Assembly: GCA_025267735.1 (NCBI GenBank)
Contig: CM046304.1
Location: 8,370,001-8,434,000 of the forward strand
DNA: 64,000 nucleotides
From: Mactra quadrangularis
Taxonomy: Eukaryota; Mollusca; Bivalvia; Venerida; Mactridae
Direction of reading: 5' to 3'
The position numbers and the translations under genes were made by a program. This document shows positions 23,176 through 35,225 of this stretch, piece after piece (the stretch's first letter is position 1; each line of letters starts with the position of its first letter). Under the pieces are notes generated by a model, which was given only the letters and a program-made list of their open reading frames with translations, did no database searches and was not told the DNA's origin.

Positions 23176-24497
23176 CAGCCAGATCGCGATACAACGACAT
23201 CCGTTACAACGACAACCGCGTTACAACGACACAATTCTTGGGAACGAAACATTTGTACATTATTTGTATCCGTTATAACAGAAATTCATGCTTCCGACAC
23301 TGACACTCTTAACTGGCCACCAAACACTATTTTACTGCACAATCTTGACCCGTTACACCGACAATCGTCGAGGGTATCAGAATATCGATTTTCTCGCCTA
23401 AGGGTGTTTTTAGCGAGTACATGTAGCTTAAGTAGCTAGACTACCTGTCTTTGTTTTCCTGATGTTTTTCACACTTTTAATCTGCTTACGACGGGTAATT
23501 ACTTTTAAACACGGAGATGATATCTTTAATACTGAGTGCAAAACTGGATCAAATTAGGGTTTAATTCGTAATAATTGGTGCAGTTTAGCACCGTAGATTT
23601 TATGAGTAAATCTTCACACAACATGTGCATATTTACAAATCTTGAGACTCCACTCGTTTATAATTGATTGATGAGTGTAGATCATTAATAATGGACACCC
23701 CTCCTGCTAAACGCAGGCGAACTAATCTGACGATTGATTAAAAAAAGAAATAATTTCATATAAGGAACATCATAGTGGTGCAACACAGACTGAGATACAG
23801 GATATATTTTCTAAGAAATGGAATAAAAACATTGGACGTTCGACCGTGAGTGAAATTTTAAAGTCTAAGGACACAGTCGTAATTTCTCCGCTAAAAAGTA
23901 GAACCCGACACAGGAGTGGAAAATATGAAAAACTGGAAGATGCAATGTTTATGTGTTTCAATGACGTGCGAAGCAGAAACGCCATGGTGTCCGATGCTAT
24001 GCTTATTGACAAGGCTAAATCGCTTGGTGAACAGCTTGGAATCGAGGAATCTGAGTCGCAGGACATTTTATCAAATGCATGGAACATTCTTAGTGTAGTG
24101 AATAAGGCAAAAATTGAGCCTATCCAGAAGTCCATTACTGATTTCTTTGGTTGATTGCTAAGTAGTAAGACTATCATGATTATAGCATATATATGTACAT
24201 GAACACTATATTTGATATCAACTGCATATTATTATTTCATATGTACATTATGTTGTAAATAAATAAAAAAAACAGTTCACTTGAATATACTTAGTTTTAT
24301 TTACTAGTTATAGTACATGTACACTTTCAGTACAAAACTGTATATATATATATACGGAGGTACATATGCATGTTGCCAACGACTACATAAAATTAATACC
24401 AACATGAACAATGTCGGAGGATTCATTATACTGACATATGCGTTATAACGACAATTTTCCTGGGAACGAATGTTGTCGTTACAACGAGATCTGAAGG
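23176..24497 (+). mobile_element. Internally deleted pogo/Tigger element
   Basis: Both flanks carry TA (23174-23175 and 24498-24499). The ends CAGCCAGATCGCGATACAAC and, from the right, CCTTCAGATCTCGTTGTAAC align without gaps, and both have subterminal repeats of GTTACAACGACA type (three at the left). The interior holds the remains of a CENP-B/pogo-type transposase (23692-24153). The central DDE catalytic region is absent, so the copy is non-autonomous. Confidence 0.85.
23692..24153 (+). pseudogene. Truncated pogo/Tigger transposase, DNA-binding part plus tail
   Basis: The reading starts MDTPPAKRRRTNLTID near 23692, then a one-base loss in an A-run near 23740 shifts the frame. The remainder is open to the stop at 24153: a Psq-type helix-turn-helix (..TQTEIQDIFSKKW..GRSTVSEILKSKD) and a CENP-B-type helix-turn-helix (KYEKLEDAMF..VRSRNAMVSDAMLIDKAK). 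It then jumps to an acidic IEESESQDIL and a QKSITDFFG tail like the C-terminal tail of many Tigger proteins. The DDE domain (about 200-300 residues in full-length relatives) is missing. An ATG at 23846 leaves a 102-residue protein that could still bind the element's ends. Confidence 0.8.
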
Positions 24498-27139
24498 TAC
24501 ATACTTAAATAATAATATTTAAGTTCATTTAAGTCATATACCAGTAAAGAAATCAACTTTGAAAACTTCTCCTTAAAACAATACTTTAAATACAATGAAC
24601 AGAACAATACCATAATTTTCTCAAAATACAAATAATTGTATTATTGCCTAAATTTTCTTGAGCACTAGCCTAATTTATTATGTTATATAGATGAAGAGAG
24701 CAAATACGATAAACCCAACAATATAAAATAAGTAATCTGCACTGGCCCAAATAAATTTACCTAGCCTTAGGTTTTGGACTAGTGGGTTATCCGTTATGGC
24801 AAAGACTTTAAAGTAATACAAATTAAAAATGTATGAAATACCTTTACAAATAAACTATTATAATAATTCTAAAATTGCAATAAATAAACATAAACAATTA
24901 CTTACATCTTGATTTTTCCTTGAATTAAAAAAATCCAAAAATTCAATTGAAATAATTCAAAATGATTAGAAAATATATGCTTCAATGAGATCTAGAGAGA
25001 AAACCAGAGCAAAGAAGTTTAATTCCCGGCAAGAATACAAGAGAACTAAAGTTCCCACAATTCCAGAGTAAAATAGTTCCATTCATTCAAGTAGAGATAT
25101 CTCTGGTAGATCAGAAACCTTGTTATCAAACACTGGGATTAAAGTAGACTTCAATTAAGATCACATGGTTTGTTTAACAAGATTTATATTTATATATAAT
25201 GGAACATTGATAATTATTTTCTATTTTATTATAAATTTATCTAAGTCCAAGATTTAATCAGCTTGAATTGGGGGGGGGGGGGGAGTGGTTGGCCTAAGAG
25301 GCCATTCCAAACATGTATTATACTACATGATTGTATCAAGTAGTGTTATTTCAGTATGACAGAAAACTATGATAATGAGTGAGATTTAATGATCCCATAG
25401 AGGGAAAACACAGTATCTCAATGGATTTATGACACTTGGAAAAATAACCCTTTTCCCATTCTAGCATCCCCTGCTTATAATACATTTTTGTATCATTTTG
25501 TATGTTTTAAAGTTAAAAGAAAACTTAAAACTGTCGAGTACCACACAATTCCTAAAAGAAAGAGAATACAGATTGCTTTGTATAAATTACAGAATAAAGG
25601 ATTATCAGGAGAGGCTAAAGTCATGAAAATTGACCTGAGACAAAAATACCATTAAAATATAATTTGCATAATTATATGAAAACAGTTTTAGGAGGTGTAG
25701 TTATCAAAGCAATTAAAATATCAATCTGTTTAAAGTCAGTTTGCATAAACTAGAAACTACACAAAATCTAAGAATAGACAACACTAGTCACACAATAAAA
25801 CTTACAAGGGTTACAGTGGACATCACTTTTGCTCTGACGAAGACTTCCATACAAAAATAAAGGTCAAACCAGACCATTAAACAACTCTCAGAAAAACTGA
25901 TGTTACAAATTTTATTTCTGTATATTAAGTTTTATCGACTCTGAACTGTTACCTTAGTAACAAGGAAGTAGAAATTTCTCAGGTTCAACATAGCAGCAAA
26001 AAGTCAGAACTCTTACAGAAAATGTCTGGCAATATTTTCAAGGTTACTTATGGTAGTGATTACACTACTTTGAGTGTAGAGTATGAACTTATAGGATTAG
26101 AAGCAGTCAGATTTTTAGGACTAACATACTCATAACATCTTGGGAATGCCATGCCTCTAGTTAACATTTTAAATTATTTTTATTATAACATATTGACTTA
26201 ATTATTACTACTGTTGCTTAGTAAAGGGCAAACTAATTATCTAGTTTCAGTAAATAAATTAGTAATTTTCACAGGTCAGCATCAATGTCAATAGATGATC
26301 CCCCAAGGTTTTTGGCTACCACTGGTTATGGTTATGGTTATGAAAGCTATTAGTAATACATGTACTATGAAAGGAGAATCATTCATTGGAAGAAAAGCTG
26401 TTTGAAAAGGTATCTTAAATATGTTGAAAAATGTCTGCAATGAGATTTCCCCAGAATTCTATTTAGAATATAATGTTTGTGTAAATTAGTTTTATTGTAC
26501 AACATACAAGGTAATATCTTGATATAAGACAGTATTATAACAGTATATATAAACTCTGTCTTATGTCATATCATAGGATCAACATAAAATATTGTTAGAT
26601 TGTCATCCTATAGTCTTCAAAAATATCTGGCCTGCTATTGACAAATTTATCTCTGGCCTGAATATTTGTCAGCAACCAAAATCCATTGATTTACGATAAA
26701 TACGAATAGAAGGACTTCATTATAATACAAATCAGCTTACTTAACAGCTAAAAATGTTCAATGTATGAAATTGATGATGACTCACTGCTCTTGTATACAT
26801 GACTGATGGGTTCTAACTGATAAGCCTTTTAAGAGTTTATTAGGTGACTCTTTGTCATGACACAAACTATCTTTCTTTAGAAGAAACATTTTTGGTTTAT
26901 ATGCATTCAGAAATTTCAGTGATAAAATATGAAATCTTAAACAACTATAGCTCTGTAGCTCCCAAACAATGTATAAAGTAATTGTCTCTACAAACAAATA
27001 TGAAGTTTGTTTGTTAGTTTGGGTTTTACGGCACACCAACACAGAAAGGTTATATCGTGTCAAAAGCAATTGACTATTAATGTAACCGAATTCTAATGGT
27101 TTTAAATCCTATATTTTATTATAATGAAGCCCAGGAATG
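24498..27139. other. No gene; SINE-like copy and a poly-G tract
   Basis: 24655-24840 is a second copy of the repeat at 22614-22990 (GAGCACTAGCCTAATTTA). A 14-G run lies at 25270-25283. The rest is AT-rich with no recognisable gene; the 95-codon frame at 26782-27069 has no motif. Confidence 0.45.
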
Positions 27140-27445
27140 TTAAAACTTAAACTAGACCTATCACTGAATGTGATAAAATATCCCCAAACCAGTCTTAGTC
27201 AAGAAATTGGTTGCTAAGAAAATGAGCAGACAAGATTTTACATCAAAGCCTATAACTCTGTGAAAAATCAATGGCCCATAACTAAAATGGGTTATGCACA
27301 AGTCTGCCTGATATCTGGTATATTTGTGAAATTTGAATCAATCCGTAAAATAGGTACTGAGAAATTTAGCGATCAAGTAAAAGCTACAGACCAACGGACA
27401 GACTGTCAAACTGGCTCCTATATACACCCAAAAATGTTTTTCAAG
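27140..27445 (+). repeat. Dispersed repeat, copy 2
   Basis: Homologous to 5730-6045 (see that entry), with GAAAATGAGCAGACAAGATTTT and AGTAAAAGCTACAGACCAAC. The region to 28191 holds nothing else recognised. Confidence 0.7.
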
Positions 27446-28892
27446 TTGGGGGGTTGGGTTTAAACTATTAACAGAATTTACTGTCAAGACTGAAGTAGCA
27501 TAACAAGAAAACAAAACAATTATTTAATGTTGGCCTGGAATAAATGTAACATACTAAAACACAGAATCTGTTTAATGTTTAGTCTTCATATAAACACACC
27601 ATAAAGAAAATACTAAGGTAAGAAACATTGAGAAATGAGTCATAAATCTTCTCATACATTCCTTATTCTAAACAAAGAAGGAATCCAGGAAACCTATTTT
27701 ATCATAATTTTATCTAATTTTACATTTATTTTATCAATTAACTCTGACAGGTGCTTGCACACTGAAAACCATACTGTATCCAATTTTATCTTAATATTTT
27801 ACATTAAGGCATCAAGTCTAAGTTGTAGAGTGACTTGATTTAAGGAAGTTAAAGGAAAATAGGTAATTGGGAGAAATACCTGAAATCACTTTCAGGTTTA
27901 TTGAGGGTTTCAAAATAAAGATGGGGCAATTTAAAGATGAGAATTAAAAATACTTTGAGGCCAAACTGGCTTTACTTGGTTAGAACTAATCAAGCTTTTG
28001 AAGTTCTAAGGGACAGGATGTTTCTTGAGGAAAAAAAAGCCTGATTCAGAACCCTCCTATTCTGATTTAGATTAGAATTATCACTTATCTGAAAAAATCT
28101 GCTAAAAACATTAACATGTCATTTTTAAAGTTTAAACTAAACTACATGTACTAAATTTGACAGTCGATAAAATCCTCTGTTTTATTAACAAACAAGAGCT
28201 CCACTGGGCGGGGCATTATTTGCCAGTGTACTGTCCATGCTGCGTTCTGTCCCATATGAAGTACCCGTGACCTTGACCTATGACCCCGGAAACTCAAAAA
28301 AATAGGTCACATCCTTGACTGGAGGGCTATCCAAAGCAAAGATTTTATAAACCTAGGTACAGCCGATGACGAGTTATCACCGACACAAAGTATCCAATAT
28401 GAACTTCCAATGACCTTGACCTTTGACACCAGGGCCTCAGAACCAATAGGGCACATCCCTGACCAATGGGCTATCCACACATTAAATTTGGTGAATCTGG
28501 GTGAATCTGTAGTTGAGTTATCAACCCAAAAAAGTTATTTATATTATGTCCCAGTGACCTTGACCTTTGACCCATGGGCCACACATTCAATAGGGCAAAT
28601 ACTTGACATAAGGGCTATACACATATAAAATTTGGTAAATCTAAGTAAATCAGTTGTTGAGTTATGGTCTAGACAATGTTTTCCAAATGAAGTCTCAGTG
28701 AAATTGACCTTTGACCCCGGAACCTCAGAACCAAAAGAACACACCCTTAAAACAAAGGCTATCCACACGTAAAATTTGGTGAGCCTAAAAGAATCTGTTG
28801 TCGAACTATTGTCTGGACAACATTTTCCAATATAAATCCCAATGACCTTGACCTTTGACCCAGGAGCTCCAGAACCAAAAAGGCACACACTT

Positions 28893-31759
28893 CAGCATGT
28901 TCAATCACGCAAAAATCCGCATATTTCACACAAAATCATAAAATTCATGCGAATATTCAGACTCGTCCGGGTACAAATACGCGGACCGAAATATATCAAA
29001 TCTTAACGAATGGTAACTCGGTTAAGCTTATTATATTTTTACTGGCATTTAGCCTTTACCGAAATGACGTCAGCAACGCTGAGCAGATTGTTTTTGTTTC
29101 CATCGCAACTAAATAGCCTTCTGCTCTAGAGTGTTGACGACGCGATTTGTACCAATAATTATGTCAAAGCGAAGGACATTAACTGATTGTATATCCAGAG
29201 TAATATGGCGTTAATTCAAACTTTAAAAATTCGGTCAGTTTTGCGAACTAACAATGAAGTAGCACTTAAACTTAGTGACTTGTTGTCGACTACTATTGCA
29301 CACAAGTGTGAGCACCCGCTGATTAATGATTCATTTACAAAAAAACTAAAGGTGTCTAGATTGCGCGATTTTTACTCGCCATGATTAAATAATGATGAGG
29401 CTGTGTTCATCTGGATTGCTAATCATAATTGACGTGGGGTAAAGTTAAAGATGACATGGATTTGCCGAAACTACGTTCGTTTTGAGTGTGAATCGTCTGA
29501 AGTGAAGACGAACAGGGAAAAATATTAACGGTCGCCCAGTCGCCCATGGCGAGTAAAAATTCGGCTGGGCGAGTAAAAATTCCAAGACAGGAGCCCAGGC
29601 GGCGACTGAAAAAAACCTCGAAATTTCGCCAATTTTTTTTCAGTTCGTTTTCAAAGTCCGGTTCGCTCGGCTGCGAGGGCGATTCGGGCGATAATGTCGC
29701 CTTGTGTGTTACCATTTCGCCCTATCAAAACATCAAGGAGAAGTCCACTTTGCGGAGTATTTCCCATTTCTGCGATTGAATAATATCCTGTCGACGTCAG
29801 TTATTGATTACGCTCCGCCTAGTTTAAACCAACAGCAAATCAGAGCGTCGTTTCTCAACATCGAAAGTCGATTATCCAATCAGGATCGACAGTACATAAT
29901 GATCTAGCAGGCTCCACTAGATCGTTGTCTTGGGCAGTTTTAGGACTGTGTCCAGCAAATTATGTTTATGACACGTCGGCGAGGATTAAATAACACGCTT
30001 TACCCCCAAGTTAAACAATACAATGTGCAGTCGGCCATGCGAAAGGGTAAAAGCTTGCGGAAGCGAGTTTTTCACATGTCCCCAAAACAATTAATGCTAG
30101 CATAACCATTTCTCATCGTAAAATCGTTTGCCGCTTATTTTATCAAAAGAAAAGTTTTATTTTAAGTTTAGTTTACGCAGTTTCGTCTAAAAACGACACA
30201 TAAAATGAATCTTTGTTTGAAAATATGTACGTTCGATGGCGAGTAAAAATGACAAAGTGTTACTCAAAATAGATTCGTTACGTCATGGACACTGTATCCA
30301 CGCGCTCGCCATTTGTGATAATGGTAACCAGTTTACACATAAATCGATACGCTTATCAGTTAATCACTTTTTGTCGAATATTACGATTGTACACCATATA
30401 ATGATATTTTGTGGCTATTAATTGCAGAAATTATAACCCCGTTCATTTCATAATGATTTCTTAATTTCATAATTGATTAGATCATATATTTGACCTGAAA
30501 AAGGGCGATGTACTCGAGAAACATTCGTCCTCGATAACTTTCGTACCCGGGTCCGATCGTTATATTTTTTTAGTGAAAAAAAATTAAATTTAAGCAAAGT
30601 TAAACATGTACAGAAATAAAAATTAAATCAATCATATGACCACTAATATTCTTGCATTGATAAATACTTCATTGTAGCAGTGAAGACTGATACACTGTAA
30701 TACTTAATAACATTTTAATCTTTGAAATGATTTCAATACCATTATTAGCTAATGAAGACACAAAGTCACTGAAAGATGCTTTCATTTGCATAGTGCAAAA
30801 AGATTAAATGAATTCAAGATACAATTAACAACAAGTCACATAATTTTATTACTTTGACCAGCATATAATAAACAATATACAGGAAAAAAAATACATCGGC
30901 AAATCTATTGTGATCACAAGGTTATGAATGAAATTTGGTGTTCTAGAAGAACAAAAGTATTTCAAACTAGTGACGGCCGTTATAAATTGTTACTTTTGAG
31001 ATTGGATGCAGGCAAAAACTTCTCTTAAGAACGGTTCCACTTCTCCCCAACTCAGTTGGAGGGAGAAGTCACTTCTCTCTAAAATTTTACCCCAGGATGA
31101 GCCCTGTAATGGTTAAGTACTGCACACAGGTTCATATGTTGCAGCTTCACAGTCCTTTGATTTTAGTTAAAAATCTTATAATGCCATGTTACTGAATTTG
31201 TGACAAGTGTTTACCCAGCTCATCTGTCACACCACCGTGTCTGCTGAGCAGGGTCTACACTATTCACAGCTTGGTCATTGACCTTGCACTACTTGCTACT
31301 GATAAGATAGAAATCAGTGCTGATCATCCTGATCATCTGGCACATACTGGCTGAACTGGATCTACAGTTTTCTGTTCATGCTGTCCCAGCACCTAAATAG
31401 TTTAAAGTGGTTTTAATATTTGTTAAATACAACAAATAAATTGATAATTAGTTGTGAAAATAACCTGTCTCCGTGTGTTAAAAACCTTGAAATATATTGG
31501 GCCCCTAAAAAATTAGCTGGGCCCCTAATTCTAAAAAGTTAGGGGCCCAGGTGGCCCCTAGACAGAAAAATTAATATTTTTCCCTGACGAACGTGACTGG
31601 GGACAGATCGTCTTGTCAGAGTAAAGGGGAGGAATTGTCATGCACTTATGTCAAAATAGAACTATTTAAACTGGTGTACCCACTTTTATTTCCACATACC
31701 CACATTTTTCAACATGGTGGGTACAATACCCACTCTAAAAAAAGTCACTGAACATGCTG
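28893..31759. mobile_element. hAT-like MITE, family CAGCATGTTCA, copy 2 (interrupted)
   Basis: Same ends as 6364-7135 (CAGCATGTTCAATCACGC and, from the right, CAGCATGTTCAGTGAC). Flanking octamers ACACACTT and ACACATTA match at 6 of 8. Removing the nested element and its duplication leaves 788 bp, close to the 772 bp of copy 1. The flanks rejoin into a continuous 145-bp core, confirming an insertion. Confidence 0.85.
29513..31586. mobile_element. 2.07-kb nested element, perfect 16-bp TIR, 5-bp TSD
   Basis: The ends are CAGGGAAAAATATTAA and TTAATATTTTTCCCTG, flanked by ACGAA at 29508-29512 and 31587-31591. The left part carries GTCGCCCAGTCGCCCATGG and repeated GGCGAGTAAAAAT (also at 30238); the right part has GGGCCCCTAA / TTAGGGGCCC pairs. 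Overlapping open frames of 60-98 codons at 29419-29907 show no transposase motif. The 5-bp duplication with CAG..CTG ends would fit a hAT5-like group, unconfirmed. Confidence 0.85.
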
Positions 31760-32521
31760 ACACATTACACAAAGGCTTCCACACAAACAAATTTTGGTGA
31801 ACCTAGGTAAAGTGGTTGTTAATTTATTGCCCAGACAAATTTTTCGTATATTATGTCTCAGTGACCTTGACCTTTGACCCGGAGGTCTCAAAATCAAAAG
31901 GGCACATCCTTGAACCAAGAGCTATCCACACATATAATTTAAAGAACCTAGGTACATGATTTCGTGAGTTATCATCTGGACAAGCAATTTTCCACGGACG
32001 GACAGACAGACAGACAGACAGACAACATCATAACATTATACATCCTGTTTTTCGAACAGGCATATAAAAATGAACACATCAACCAGCATCATATATTTTT
32101 TGTCTACATTTTTATGTTATCAGCAGGAAAACAGGTCATTTTAAAAACAAAGAAGACTTGATAAATATTTTTAGATTTCACTAAAAATAGAATCATGGAA
32201 CATGAACTATCATTTCTAACAAATTATATCAAACAAGAAATATAAGATATTAGAAGTCTGATAAAATGAAATCTAAATTGAAATGCAAGTTTCCTAAACA
32301 AATATTTAGTCTGTACTAGGAAGATTTAATTTACACAAACTATTTTTAACAGTGCACTTAATCAGGAACAAAACTAAAGTCAATAGATGCAATTTCCTGG
32401 GCCTTTTCAATATTAAAAAAAAACATAACTAAATGTTCTTCCTTAATTATATTACAGATAGGGAAACATCTACCTGAGACTAGTAATCTTCAGATTTTTT
32501 AGGAAAAGGTGTTCATTAGTT

Positions 32522-33113
32522 ACAACAAGAGCAGTCCAAGGACAGCAGGCTCGACTTTTCGAGTGTTTTGTTCACGGCAAGGCTTAGCTTTAAACATAAG
32601 TGCTTTCAAGTCAGGACTTACTTTTACATAAGAAATATATCAGTCAAACAATAATTACCTATTCATCTTGTAATGTATAAAAGGGACATAATTCCTAAAA
32701 CATACATCCATAGTAACATCCCTTCATAGTTGAGTAGACGTGGTATCAATGAATAAGCATACCTATTGTGTGTAAAGTTTGACCCCGACCTAGACTTTAT
32801 GCAAGAATATTCATTACATTGAATACGAATGTAGTATTAATGCTGGATTACACCGTGGCCATGAAGATTATGCGTTGAAATTGAACACATTAACATACTT
32901 CTAAATTTTTACAATCGCTGCCTAAGTGTAGAATAGGCGTGGTACAGATTTTCGTCGTGATATGTGTAGATAATTATTAGATGCAAATGTGAAAGATCAG
33001 ATCGGGGTCAAACTTTACGCACTATACTTTCATTTTAATACTTTTATAAAGAACTAAAATATTTCAATTTGAACAAATTTTATCTTTTAAAGTAAAGGGA
33101 CACAACTTAAAAA
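32522..33113 (+). mobile_element. ACAAGA-type element, family D, truncated copy
   Basis: It starts ACAACAAGAGCAGTCCAAGG and CTCGACTTTTCGAGTGTTTT, closely matching 16254 onward, and runs through one core (AAAGGGACATAATTCC) and into a second (AAGGGACACAACTT). It is interrupted by the MITE at 32766-33024 and cut off by the family C head at 33114. Between 32070 and 32521 nothing is recognised. Confidence 0.8.
32766..33024. mobile_element. 259-bp MITE with TA duplication
   Basis: The left end is TTGTGTGTAAAGTTTGACCC and the right end read inward is TAGTGCGTAAAGTTTGACCC, extending to CGATC. TA flanks both sides, and the host core (CATACCTA-CTTTCATTT, compare 16489) is restored when it is removed. 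The interior has no coding potential. Confidence 0.85.
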
Positions 33114-33187
33114 CAAGAAATATAATGTGGGAGCCACATTAAAGCCAGATTTCTCCGCAGATTGGAAACATTGAGAACAAGTTAATC
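33114..33187 (+). mobile_element. Truncated head of an ACAAGA-type element, family C
   Basis: ACAAGAAATATAATGTGGGA + GCCACATTAAAGCCAG matches 39612 onward, then ends abruptly at GAACAAGTTAAT before CAGGGTGGACACAG. The following 33188-33985 contains several CCCTGATTTTT motifs but no gene. Confidence 0.7.
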
Positions 33188-33985
33188 AGGGTGGACACAG
33201 AAATTCTAAAATGAAATTCCCTGATAATACCCTGATTTTTCCCTGATGAAACAGTATTATTCCCTGATTTTTGCAAGGCATACTTGTAATATCAGTTATA
33301 CATAAATTATCCCTGTATAGCTAAACCTTTACCACTTCGTATTTATTTACTATATATTGAACTCCTCTTGTAAATAAAAAAGGTTGATAAGAATATTTTG
33401 GCTAAATAGTCATTCTATGATGTGACTGTAAAGATATGTCCCCCTACATCATACCATAAATATGTTAACAATCGGGTATTCTTTATTCTGGAAAATGCTA
33501 ATCAGTGAAACACATGACTCTTCATGTCCTAAAATGTTTACCTACTGATATTAAATTGTTTTTTGCAAGACAAAAAATCTGCAAATGAAATATTTGCATT
33601 GTATTTGTATCATACATTTAGGAGTACATTGTGTATTACGAAAATTGGTTGCATACTTTATGTTTAAAACTTTGACTGGAAGCATTCATTATTGGTAAGG
33701 CATATCATTAGTTACATTTTGACTAAAATATCATGAATTTTAGAATAATACCCATGATTTAACAGTTTATCATTTTCATTGTAAATTTGCTAATTAGAAT
33801 AAATGCTCTCTGGATGAGAATTTCTGTACAATACTGACATCCAATTTAAATATAAGATATCTATTGTTCCTAGTGTTTCCAGTCCTGTTTTATATATAAC
33901 TTGTGACTTGTAACCTTAATAAGTGATGGATGAATTTCATTAAATAATGCATTTTAATACTAAATACGATATACCATCAAGTCAG

Positions 33986-34345
33986 CATGTAGAGTCCGTA
34001 GCCCCTGAAATCCATTTTTATGATTTTCTTTATTGGGTCAAGAAACATATGATTATTCATATCAAACTTGTTCTAAATGTGGTGTCTACATCTACTTTCA
34101 AATATGAAAAGTCAGTTTTGTTTCTTTTTTTCTCATTTAAATGTAAATTGAAACTTAACATTCCCTATGTATTTTGGGGCATTTGCACTTTTGACCTTGT
34201 TAAATGTTGCAAACAATGAGAGTCAGTGTAGATTCTCTTCCAAATTGATAAATACATGCATATCAAACTTATTTATAAATCATTTATAAGAAACATACAT
34301 GTTTCTAATTTTTCTAGTGGTGATTTGAATTACCGTGTAGACACT
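33986..34345 (+). repeat. Diverged duplicate segment, copy 1
   Basis: Shares GTAGAGTCCGTAGCCC, TATTCATATCAAACTTG, GTAAATTGAAACTTAACATT and GGCATTTGCACTTTTGACC with 35226-35416 plus 37317-37490. Short frames here (90 and 107 codons) are repeat by-products. Confidence 0.75.
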
Positions 34346-34632
34346 TGCACTAGAGTCCTCACATTCTTTAAAATGCACGCACATATAATATTTTGTCAAC
34401 AAACACAATTAAAAATTGCTCTCGTATTCATCACCGTGTACGAGTTATTACTAGATCTATACACTCATTATAATATTCACATGGTATTGAACCATTTTGA
34501 CAGTAGGTACGGTCTGACAGATTTATTTTACCTTTACCAATATATTTGGATGCAATATCGGTCTCGTTTTGTAGATTAAACATTTCCTTACAAAACTGAC
34601 TATTCAAAAACTTTTTATCTTAAACGGTTATT

Positions 34633-34990
34633 ATGAAATTAATCGTAATTTCAATAATATCATTTTGCAGCGATTGAGAGTCACTGCTCACTTCCGGTTT
34701 AATCATGACGCGTTTACCGGCGTAAGCTGATTGGTTGATAAACTCCTCGAGACTTTTCCCGTACCTTGTCAAGAAAAGCGCCAAATTTAAACCCAATCGG
34801 AGCGCACTGCCTAGGTAAACATTTACGTGTCCCAAGTTCTATAAATAGAATATATACGTAATCAATGTTATATTCTGCGTCTGTGTACGTAATCATTAAT
34901 ATCCAGGGAACCAGGTTAAGTTAAACCGGAAGTCAGTAGTGACGTTGAATCGCTGCAAACTAGTGATTCTGAAATTAATATAAATTTCAT
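34633..34990. mobile_element. 358-bp MITE with arms of about 75 bp
   Basis: ATGAAATTAATCGTAATTTC..TTTTGCAGCGATTG..ACTTCCGGTTTAA on the left mirrors TTAAACCGGAAGTCAGTAGTG..AATCGCTGCAAA..AAATTTCAT on the right. Inside are a CTGATTGGTTGAT (CCAAT-like) and two ACTTCCGG (ETS-like) sites. Target duplication is not clear. Confidence 0.75.
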
Positions 34991-35225
34991 CAAAATGGTA
35001 TCAGATACAAACTTGTAACTTTGCATGATGTTAGATTAATGTTTAATCTTTAAATTGAGGCTGACATTTTCTTTCAGATACAAGTCGAATTGAAGAAAAA
35101 CTGTTTGGACCGTATGCACTGTAGAAAACATTCAATACCATGTTTATTATATATGTATGTACAGATAACTATATATTGGGACGTACGAATTATAATCATA
35201 AGATATGGACTCTGGTGCCTGGTGC

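Larger units (their letters stand above)
28192..32069 (+). mobile_element. Tandem-core element (145-bp cores, ACGG/ACAG tail), interrupted
   Basis: It starts AACAAGAGCTCCACTGGGCG. Five cores (about 28264, 28409, 28551, 28697, 28842) and a sixth at 31860 share CCAGTGACCTTGACCTTTGA, AGGGCACATCCTTGA, GGGCTATCCACACATA and TTGAGTTATCGTCTGGACAA. It ends with ACGGACGG(ACAG)n at 31995-32022 and a CCTGTTTTTCGAACAGG hairpin. This core-plus-tetranucleotide layout matches the published description of bivalve pearl elements. It is split by the hAT-like insertion at 28893-31759. Confidence 0.85.

Noticed and set aside
34256..34579. 107-codon frame as a gene
   Set aside because: It overlaps the duplicated segment 33986-34345, whose paralogue at 35226 does not keep the frame.
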